A stretch of DNA of 11,717 bases from Desulfurococcales archaeon. Lineage in GTDB: Archaea; Thermoproteota; Thermoprotei_A; CAZTBM01; SZUA-1508. Below are positions 6,011 to 11,429 of this stretch, piece by piece. Each line of letters starts with the position of its first letter. Within the stretch, counting starts at the first letter, position 1. Under the pieces are notes generated by a model, which was given only the letters and a program-made list of their open reading frames with translations, was not told the origin of the DNA and made no database searches. Location of the stretch: the NCBI GenBank assembly GCA_015661855.1, contig DQVH01000107.1, forward strand, positions 1-11,717, in the 5' to 3' direction. Both the position numbers and the translations under genes were made by a program.

Positions 6011-7069
6011 ATGCTTATTAGGCTTAATGAGTGTTCCTCTTTAGAGAGTGTATGGTGGGATAGTATGAAGTTAGAAACACTATCTGATAAAGTTATTACA
6101 AGTCATATTGGTAGTTTCCCATTAGAGTATAGTTTAGAGAATATAGAGAGAATCATACATGATCTTGCTAAAATAGGTATTGATATACCACCATACCCTC
6201 AACTAAGAGACTTTATTGAAGTATATGTTCAACCATTAGAGAAAGCTAAACTAGTATATAGGGAGGGGAAACACTACAGAGCTAATACCGATACCCTATT
6301 AGAATCTAAACCTCCACAAGTCAGCATTGTTGATATAGAGTATGCTAGGAATATCCTAGCTAAATACAGGTTTAAATCGTGGAGAGCCCCTATTACCGGG
6401 GTATTTACTATTGCATCAAAAATATACATTGATGATCCATCTAGAAGTATTTGGGCTACAGTAGTAAACTGTAAGGAAATCCTACTATCCTTTCTCAAAG
6501 AGTATGTAGTTAACATAGTGAAGTATGCATATAGTTTAGGCTATAGATTTATAGTTCTAGATGAACCAATACTAACTAACATTGTTGGTGCTAGAAGAAT
6601 ATTATTCAATTATACTGTTGATGAACTCATAGAACTATATGATAGCATATTCAAGAGTATCCCTAGAGATACACTAACAGGTATACATGTTTGTGGAAGA
6701 ATACCTCCAAAACTACACGAAATACTATGTCAAATACCATCATTAAAGGTTTTAAGCCATGAGTTTAAGGGGACACCAGAAAACATAAACACTATTAGAA
6801 GGGATTTACTGGAAAAGTATGATAAGATTTTAAGTCCAGGTATTGTAAGCTCTAAAAACCCAGTTATTGAAAGCTACAATGAAACTATGAAACTACTAAC
6901 ATTACTAGTAGAAAGGTTCGGTAATAGAGTAAATATAGTGACACCGGATTGCGGTTTTGCAGCTCTAAGAGCTACTACTAGGAGTTTAGAGGATGCATAT
7001 AGGTTAAGTTTAGAGAAACTAAAAGTAATAGTTAATGTTGCTAGAAGTTTCAAGACTAAATCCTCCTAA
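6011..7069 (+). CDS. Core methionine synthase (MetE C-terminal domain-like)
   Basis: This cytosolic, zinc-dependent methyltransferase belongs to the cobalamin-independent methionine synthase family (COG0620) and has only the catalytic C-terminal barrel. The four expected zinc ligands are visible: H226 and C228 in GIHVCGR, E251 in LSHEFKG, and C314 in TPDCGF. ITSHIGSFP (29-37) is the N-terminal barrel motif, and FIVLDEPIL (180-188) the substrate-site motif. Full MetE is about 750 residues with a folate-binding N-terminal half. Archaeal short versions (about 310-350) lack it and are thought to take the methyl group from another donor. ATG at 6065 (residue 19) is a better start than 6011: GGTGGGA at 6054-6060 precedes it by four bases, and residues 1-18 look unlike the family. 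By homology it makes methionine from homocysteine, but a related methyltransfer reaction cannot be excluded. Confidence 0.82.
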   Translation: MLIRLNECSSLESVWWDSMKLETLSDKVITSHIGSFPLEYSLENIERIIHDLAKIGIDIPPYPQLRDFIEVYVQPLEKAKLVYREGKHYRANTDTLLESKPPQVSIVDIEYARNILAKYRFKSWRAPITGVFTIASKIYIDDPSRSIWATVVNCKEILLSFLKEYVVNIVKYAYSLGYRFIVLDEPILTNIVGARRILFNYTVDELIELYDSIFKSIPRDTLTGIHVCGRIPPKLHEILCQIPSLKVLSHEFKGTPENINTIRRDLLEKYDKILSPGIVSSKNPVIESYNETMKLLTLLVERFGNRVNIVTPDCGFAALRATTRSLEDAYRLSLEKLKVIVNVARSFKTKSS

Positions 7070-7074
7070 ATACC

Positions 7075-7084
7075 CTTAAATAAT
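7075..7084 (+). promoter_or_regulatory. TATA-like box of the coiled-coil gene
   Basis: CTTAAATAAT in the 41-bp gap after the methionine synthase-like gene is centred about 32 bases before ATG 7111 and 43 before ATG 7123. It would allow independent transcription of the downstream gene. Confidence 0.3.
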
Positions 7085-7110
7085 CTAGAATACAATAGTA
7101 TTAACTGTGA

Positions 7111-7668
7111 ATGGTGTTTATAATGACAAGTGAGTCTAGGGTGATTGAGAAGTCTAAGGATAAAATTGATGAACTTAAAAAGTATCTTGAGGAAAGGATA
7201 TCTCAGTTAAAGAAGGAACTTGAATACTTAGAACTACTATTAAGTTTTATAGAGTCCGGAGTTCTATCTAAAAAGGTATTATCAAGGGAGATGAGAGTTC
7301 CTAAACCAGGTGAGGAAGTTCTACCATTAAAGACTACAAGTGGTGAACATATTGCTGACATCTATATCGGTAAAAATGAGATAAGAGTTATACCACTAGT
7401 AGATTTAGATGTTAATACTCCACCGTTTAGAGCATTCCTTATAAATAGAATACTTGAGAGGTTGAAGAGGAAGGATAAGGAGGCTGTTGAGAAAGGGCTA
7501 ATACTACCAGATCAAGCGTTTGATTATGAAATTGATGAAGAGAATGGGGTGATTAGGGAGATAAGGCTTATAAATGTAAGTGATGAGAGGAGAAAGATTG
7601 AGTTAAAGAGTGCTATTAAGTGGACTCTTGAGAAAATGTATGAGAGGGTAAAACGTAAGAGTAGATAG
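7111..7668 (+). CDS. Conserved-looking hypothetical protein with N-terminal coiled coil
   Basis: I do not recognise a named family. The product is 185 residues, very charged and soluble. Residues 10-50 form a heptad-rich amphipathic helix (DKIDELKKYLEERISQLKKE at 17-36 and the following leucines), probably a coiled coil for oligomerisation. A compact middle domain has strands HIADIYIGKNEIRVIP (80-95) and a PPFRAFLINRILERLKRKDK helix (104-123). A basic C-terminal helix runs from about 166 to the end. ATG at 7123 (residue 5) is the likelier start, because GGTG at 7113-7116 lies six bases before it. The layout suggests a nucleic-acid or protein scaffold component, but no function should be assigned. 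Its last codons are antisense to the closing stem of the downstream sRNA on the minus strand. Confidence 0.7.
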   Translation: MVFIMTSESRVIEKSKDKIDELKKYLEERISQLKKELEYLELLLSFIESGVLSKKVLSREMRVPKPGEEVLPLKTTSGEHIADIYIGKNEIRVIPLVDLDVNTPPFRAFLINRILERLKRKDKEAVEKGLILPDQAFDYEIDEENGVIREIRLINVSDERRKIELKSAIKWTLEKMYERVKRKSR

Positions 7669-7740
7669 GATTCAGCGTAACTTTGAGCTATCATCCCGTT
7701 ATGGTCAATCTTGCCGGGTAATCATCACGTAGTCTACTCT
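7658..7740 (-). repeat. Inverted repeat closing the minus-strand sRNA
   Basis: AGAGTAGA at 7658-7665 and TCTACTCT at 7733-7740 (plus-strand reading) form a perfect 8-bp inverted repeat around the C/D boxes, 6 bases outside box D and 4 bases outside box C. The left arm lies in the last codons of the coiled-coil gene. Similar short GTAG/CTAC words recur nearby, so chance pairing is possible. Confidence 0.45.
7672..7728 (-). ncRNA. C/D box methylation-guide sRNA (candidate 23S target)
   Basis: On the minus strand box C is GTGATGA (7728-7722). It is followed by a 13-nt guide TTACCCGGCAAGA (7721-7709), a D' variant TTGA (7708-7705), a 7-nt spacer, a C' variant GGGATGA (7697-7691), a 15-nt guide TAGCTCAAAGTTACG (7690-7676) and box D CTGA (7675-7672). 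Outside the boxes AGAGTAGA (7740-7733) can pair perfectly with TCTACTCT (7665-7658), giving an 8-bp closing stem. The first guide is complementary to CTTGCCGGGTAA, which matches my memory of the conserved 23S rRNA region around E. coli 1942-1953 (bacteria have CCTTGTCGGGTAA). The predicted methylated base is the G at about 1945. C' and D' are degenerate, as is common in archaea. The gene lies between the coiled-coil and ligase genes. Confidence 0.68.
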
Positions 7741-7765
7741 ACATATACTCCTTAACGCTTCCTAA

Positions 7766-7773
7766 TATTTAAA
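7766..7773 (-). promoter_or_regulatory. TATA box of the minus-strand sRNA
   Basis: On the minus strand this reads TTTAAATA, about 42 bases before box C. A start 25-27 bases downstream, near 7743, would give a short 5' end that begins right at the closing stem (7740-7733). This agreement between promoter and predicted RNA end supports an independent transcript. Confidence 0.45.
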
Positions 7774-7780
7774 CTGAATA

Positions 7781-7795
7781 CCAGTTTACTACTGG
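7781..7795. repeat. Short dyad upstream of the ligase promoter
   Basis: CCAGT-TTACT-ACTGG is a perfect 5-bp hairpin or dyad, located about 30 bases before the ligase TATA box. It could be an operator half-site pair, but it is short and may be chance. Confidence 0.2.
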
Positions 7796-7823
7796 AGTGC
7801 AATTCTCAGTAAAGGCACACCCC

Positions 7824-7831
7824 TTTATAAG
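7824..7831 (+). promoter_or_regulatory. TATA box of the DNA ligase gene
   Basis: TTTATAAG is centred 26 bases before the ATG at 7854. A transcript starting there would begin at or beside 7854. This leaves GGGGGT (7856-7861) as a ribosome binding site for the second ATG at 7869. Confidence 0.55.
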
Positions 7832-7853
7832 CTACTCTATAAAGTAGACTATA

Positions 7854-9662
7854 ATGGGGGTAGAGTGTATGACGAGTAGGGATTTAGAGTTTAGTACTGT
7901 AGCAAACATATTTGAGAAGCTTGAGTCAACAACTAAGAGAACGGATATGGTAATATACCTTATAGAATTGTTTAAGAAGACACCAGCTACAGTTATTGAT
8001 AAGGTTATATACCTTATGATGGGGAAGCTTTATCCTGACTGGATGGGTATGCCTGAGCTAGGTATTGGTGAAAGGCTTCTAATAAGAGCTATATCTATTG
8101 CTACAGGTTTCTCGGAGAAGGTTGTTGAGAGGGAGTTTAAACGTGTTGGTGATTTAGGTAAAGCTGTTGAAAACTTGAAAATGCGGAGGAGACAAACATC
8201 ACTAATTACCTTCTTTGGTACAGCTATGGAGGCTAAACTTACTGTTTCAAAGGTTTACGAAACACTAGATAAGATAGCTAAAGCTCAAGGCCCTGGATCA
8301 CAGGATCTTAAAGTTAAACTTCTTAGTGGTCTACTTCACGATGCATCACCTAAAGAGGCAAAATATATTGTTAGAATAGTTGAGGGTAGACTTAGACTTG
8401 GTGTTGCTGATGCAACAATAATGGATGCTTTAGCAATATACTATGGTAGAGCTAAGGAGACACGTCAGATAATTGAGAAAGCCTATAATATAACATCAGA
8501 TTTAGGCTATGTAGCTAAAATTCTAGCTAGTGAAGGTCTTGATGCACTAAAGAAGATAAGAATTCAAGTAGGTAGACCTATAAGGCCAATGCTAGCTGAG
8601 AGACTTAGTTCACCTCAAGAGATACTTATGAAGACTGGTGGTAAAACACTTGTAGAATGTAAGTATGATGGTGAACGTGCTCAAATACATAAACGTGGAG
8701 ATGAAATAATAATATTCTCACGTAGACTAGAAAATATAACAAGACAGTATCCTGACGTTCAAGAGTATGCTAGAAAGTGTATTAAAGCTAGAGAGGCTAT
8801 AGTGGAGGGTGAAATAGTAGCTATAGATCCTGAAACAGGAGAGTTTAGACCATTCCAGGAGTTAATGCATAGAAAAAGGAAACACGATATACATGTAGCA
8901 GTAAAGGAGTATCCTGTAGTAGTCTTACTATTCGACCTACTATACTGTGATGGAGAAGAGTATCTAGATAAACCTATGCTTGAGAGACATAAGAAACTTA
9001 AAGAGATTATTGAGGAAACTGAAAACTTTAAACTAGCACAACACATAATAACTGATAATCCTGAGGAGTTAGAGGAATTCTTCCTATCATGTGTAGAACA
9101 GGGATGTGAAGGTGTTGTAGCTAAAGCTATACACTCTAACGCTATATACCAGGCTGGTGCTAGAGGCTGGCTATGGATTAAGTATAAACGTGACTATAAG
9201 AGTGAAATGATAGATACTGTAGATCTAGTAGTTGTTGGAGCATTCTATGGTAGAGGTAGGAGAGCTGGAACTTATGGTGCTCTACTAGCAGCAGCATATG
9301 ATCCGGAAACAGATACGTTCAAAACAGTATGTAAAGTTGGTAGTGGCTTTACAGATGAAGAGTTAGCTAAAATGCCTGAAATATTTAAAAACCTAATTAT
9401 AGATCATAAGCATCCACGTGTAGATTCAAAAATGAAAGCTGATGTATGGTTTATACCGGAAGTAGTAATGGAGGTTATTGGTGCTGAAATAACACTATCA
9501 CCACTACACACATGTGGTTGGGGTAAGTTAAAGCCTAATGCAGGTTTAGCAATAAGATTCCCAAGGTTTATTAGGTGGAGACCCGATAAGAAACCTGAAG
9601 ATGCAACTACAGTTAAAGAGATAATTGAAATGTACCGTAAACAGTTAAAGAGAGTAGGCTAG
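7854..9662 (+). CDS. lig: ATP-dependent DNA ligase
   Basis: This replicative and repair DNA ligase seals 3'-OH/5'-phosphate nicks via enzyme-AMP and DNA-AMP intermediates. It has the three archaeal/eukaryal ligase I domains: an N-terminal DNA-binding helical domain (about 10-235), the nucleotidyltransferase domain, and the C-terminal OB fold (about 450-602). The active-site lysine is K270 in VECKYDGERAQIH (motif I). Other motifs are FSRRLENIT (288-296, III), LLFDLLYCDGE (358-368, IIIa), GCEGVVAK (417-424, IV) and WLWIKYKRDY (439-448, V). RFPRFIRWRPDKKPEDATT (568-586) is the C-terminal motif VI region. QTSLITFF at 114-121 fits a PCNA-interacting (PIP) box in the position seen in other archaeal ligases. 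The length of 602 is normal. The ATG at 7869 (residue 6) has GGGGGT eight bases upstream and gives an N-terminus closer to relatives, so residues 1-5 may not be translated. Confidence 0.97.
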   Translation: MGVECMTSRDLEFSTVANIFEKLESTTKRTDMVIYLIELFKKTPATVIDKVIYLMMGKLYPDWMGMPELGIGERLLIRAISIATGFSEKVVEREFKRVGDLGKAVENLKMRRRQTSLITFFGTAMEAKLTVSKVYETLDKIAKAQGPGSQDLKVKLLSGLLHDASPKEAKYIVRIVEGRLRLGVADATIMDALAIYYGRAKETRQIIEKAYNITSDLGYVAKILASEGLDALKKIRIQVGRPIRPMLAERLSSPQEILMKTGGKTLVECKYDGERAQIHKRGDEIIIFSRRLENITRQYPDVQEYARKCIKAREAIVEGEIVAIDPETGEFRPFQELMHRKRKHDIHVAVKEYPVVVLLFDLLYCDGEEYLDKPMLERHKKLKEIIEETENFKLAQHIITDNPEELEEFFLSCVEQGCEGVVAKAIHSNAIYQAGARGWLWIKYKRDYKSEMIDTVDLVVVGAFYGRGRRAGTYGALLAAAYDPETDTFKTVCKVGSGFTDEELAKMPEIFKNLIIDHKHPRVDSKMKADVWFIPEVVMEVIGAEITLSPLHTCGWGKLKPNAGLAIRFPRFIRWRPDKKPEDATTVKEIIEMYRKQLKRVG

Positions 9663-9683
9663 CTCTAAAATTGAAGCATAGTT

Positions 9684-9965
9684 TTACTGGAGTAGTATTA
9701 TAGCTGAATCACCTATAGCTTGACCGGGAATATTGGGCTTAAATGACGCTATAAGTATTCTATTAACCCCCCTACCATGAACACTTAGTATTTTACCTCG
9801 ATAGACATTACCATACCTATCTTTATAGATAACCTTTCTACCTATAAGACTATGTGGAATAACATTTTCATCTACAACTCTGAGTAGTACCCTATTAGGA
9901 TACTGTGTATTACTGCCTCTCCGATAACCTACAATTACAGCATTAATCCCTCTACTACAGCTCAT
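9684..9965 (-). CDS. rpl35ae: Large-subunit ribosomal protein eL33 (L35Ae)
   Basis: This is a small beta-barrel protein of the large ribosomal subunit, shared by archaea and eukaryotes and absent from bacteria. The family pattern is easy to follow through its 93 residues: AVIVGYRRGSNTQYPNRVLL (9-28), LIGRKVIYKDRYGNVYRGKI (40-59), VHGRG (62-66) and ASFKPNIPGQAIGDSAII (73-90). The GRK, RGKI and PGQAIGD signatures are the most conserved. The ATG start at 9965 lies about 20-27 bases after an AT-rich TATA region, so the mRNA leader is very short. It converges on the ligase gene with 21 bp between stop codons and shares an 80-bp divergent promoter region with the GPN-loop GTPase gene, another gene with a gene-expression role. 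Confidence 0.93.
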   Translation of the reverse strand: MSCSRGINAVIVGYRRGSNTQYPNRVLLRVVDENVIPHSLIGRKVIYKDRYGNVYRGKILSVHGRGVNRILIASFKPNIPGQAIGDSAIILLQ

Positions 9966-10045
9966 ACAGTACCACCATCACACTATAAATATATATTGTG
10001 TTTAAAAGTTTACTATAAATGATAGTGATTAGGGGGTTGATATAA
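9966..10045. promoter_or_regulatory. Divergent promoter region, eL33 / GPN GTPase
   Basis: On the minus strand AATATATATTTATA (9997-9984) is a strong TATA element for eL33. On the plus strand TATAAAT (10014-10020) serves the GTPase, giving a start near 10042. GGGGGTTGA (10032-10040) is a good Shine-Dalgarno-like match five bases before the TTG start at 10046, though it would lie upstream of that start site unless transcription begins earlier. Confidence 0.5.
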
Positions 10046-10801
10046 TTGTATGTGGTATTTGTTGGTACTGCAGGTTGTGGTAAAACAACATTAACATGGA
10101 GTTATAGTAAGTGGCTTAGAGGGAATGGGTTTACTGTAGCTTTAGTCAATTTAGATCCTGGAGTACATAAACTTCCGTATAATCCTGACTTCGATATAAG
10201 AAGGATATTTACGTTAAGTGATTTAATGATAAAGTACAATTTGGGACCTAATGCTGCATTTATAAAGTCTGGAGAGCTTATCTTAGAGTACTTGGATGAG
10301 ATTTTCTCATCAAAACCGTTTAGTGAAGACTACGATTACGTATTAATTGATACACCGGGTCAGATGGAGATTTTCGTATTTAGGGATACTGGTCGAGAGT
10401 TTATGAGGAGACTTAGGAAGCTTGGTAGTGTTGTTGTAGTCTACATTGTTGATGGAGAGTTAGTTACATCAGTTAGTGATCTTATTACGTTATGGCTTAT
10501 GAGTATACTTATTCAGTCTAAATTTGAAGTTCCAGTAGTCCCAGTAGTAAATAAGGTTGATAAAGTAGGTGATTTAACGCTTCCAGAGGTAATAGTTAAG
10601 AACCCGTCAAAGTTGAGGGAGTGTATAAACGTTTTAGAGAGAGGTCTTTTAGCTGAAGTTATTGGGGATGTTATATCGATTATTGAGAAGGCATCTCAAT
10701 CAATAAGACTAGTTAAACTATCAGCTTTAAAATCTGAGGGACTTGAGGAGCTTCATAGCATACTGTATGAGGTATTTTGTACTTGTGGAGACCTTACATA
10801 A
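10046..10801 (+). CDS. GPN-loop GTPase
   Basis: This is a SIMIBI-class P-loop GTPase of the GPN family (ATP_bind_1, XAB1/Npa3 relatives). Eukaryotic members help assemble RNA polymerase II; the archaeal single protein forms a homodimer whose role is less clear. All motifs are present: P-loop GTAGCGKTT (7-15), NLDPGVHKLPY (35-45), the name-giving GPN at 67-69 in YNLGPNAAF, DTPGQMEIF (102-110), NKVD (169-172) and a G5-like SAL at 226-228. The 251 residues match the archaeal length. The start is TTG at 10046, chosen because GGGGGTTGA precedes it; GTG at 10052 would lose only two residues. Its stop codon is one base from the stop of the convergent unknown gene. Confidence 0.93.
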   Translation: MYVVFVGTAGCGKTTLTWSYSKWLRGNGFTVALVNLDPGVHKLPYNPDFDIRRIFTLSDLMIKYNLGPNAAFIKSGELILEYLDEIFSSKPFSEDYDYVLIDTPGQMEIFVFRDTGREFMRRLRKLGSVVVVYIVDGELVTSVSDLITLWLMSILIQSKFEVPVVPVVNKVDKVGDLTLPEVIVKNPSKLRECINVLERGLLAEVIGDVISIIEKASQSIRLVKLSALKSEGLEELHSILYEVFCTCGDLT

Positions 10802-10802
10802 A

Positions 10803-11219
10803 CTAACCATAATAGATAATGTATGGTTCATCGAATAACTCTGAGACAATAGTGTTCTCTAAATCTACACTCTCACCTAACTCCTCAAGAAACTCTAGTA
10901 AATACCTTCTCTTAACGATAGCCGTTAGCCTACTATTAAGTAGCGATACAATTTCACAGCAATCCCTAAATATAGGATTACCTACTATACTATCCCAACT
11001 CTTAAAGTACGATGTAGTAACTAGAATATACTCACTTTCATTTTCTAATGTTAAACCGTAATTACTAAACAGAATAGACCCCTTAATCTTATATATTTCT
11101 GGTACTCGCCCTCTGTAATTACTGTTTAAACTAATCTTAACTATACCCTCTAGAATGTTTAGTGCGAAAGTTAATGCTTCACTAGCATAACATATATTGT
11201 AGGGTAATTCACAATACAC
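10803..11219 (-). CDS. Unknown protein, probable C-terminal part of a longer ORF
   Basis: From the GTG at 11219 the product is 138 residues with no family I can name safely. That GTG has no convincing ribosome binding site, and the same frame stays open upstream to 11483 without any ATG, GTG or TTG, in sequence with good protein character. The whole reading resembles, weakly, a degenerate GHMP-kinase fold such as archaeal pantoate kinase: an N-terminal IYVP strand, then KGAIGVRVSKGLVL, then ELPYNICYASEALTFALN, where those kinases have a Gly/Ser-rich ATP loop after a proline. The glycines of that loop are missing, so catalysis would be doubtful. It follows the AMMECR1 gene on the same strand and probably shares its transcript. 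It may be a real gene with a non-canonical start, a decaying gene, or a sequence error. Confidence 0.55.
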   Translation of the reverse strand: MYCELPYNICYASEALTFALNILEGIVKISLNSNYRGRVPEIYKIKGSILFSNYGLTLENESEYILVTTSYFKSWDSIVGNPIFRDCCEIVSLLNSRLTAIVKRRYLLEFLEELGESVDLENTIVSELFDEPYIIYYG

Positions 11220-11429
11220 TATAACATCACTGTTATGTTTAATGTAATTCTCTTTTAACTTAATATTTTTTAGTAGATTCTTTAAGTGTGAGCTTGTCTT
11301 CCGTTTAATGTTAACTGTTAATACTAATCCTTTAGATACTCTTACACCAATAGCGCCTTTATATATACTTTTTGAGTATAGTAGTTTATTTTTACTTAAT
11401 GGTATAATTAATGGAACATATATGATTAT
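11220..11429 (-). other. In-frame upstream extension without a standard start codon
   Basis: The frame of the unknown gene continues here with plausible coding text, for example YVPLIIPLSKNKLLYSKS and GAIGVRVSKGLVLTVNIKRK. The AMMECR1 stop TAA (11428-11426) overlaps an ATA codon of this frame at 11429-11427 (ATAA). GGAG at 11444-11441 lies 11 bases before it. Initiation at this ATA, or at another ATA/ATC codon beside it, would give about 208 residues. No ATG, GTG or TTG exists in frame in this stretch. Confidence 0.45.

Noticed and set aside
7580..7586. GTGATGA, a box C-like word near the end of the coiled-coil gene
   Set aside because: No CTGA boxes follow at 10-15 base spacing, and the word is explained by the codons for Val-Ser-Asp-Glu.
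8759..9046. Minus-strand open frame of 95 codons in the ligase gene
   Set aside because: It is antisense to the nucleotidyltransferase domain, and its Ser/Cys-rich low-complexity product is typical of a shadow frame.
10819..11061. Plus-strand open frame of 80 codons opposite the unknown gene
   Set aside because: I considered it as the real gene because the minus-strand gene lacks a normal start. Its product is Ser/Leu-rich, it has no ribosome binding site, and the minus strand reads as a better protein over a longer span.
11221..11236. ATAAC-ATCACT-GTTAT inverted repeat upstream of GTG 11219
   Set aside because: It is a 5-bp dyad in AT-rich sequence that lies inside the probable coding extension. 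There is no supporting promoter geometry.
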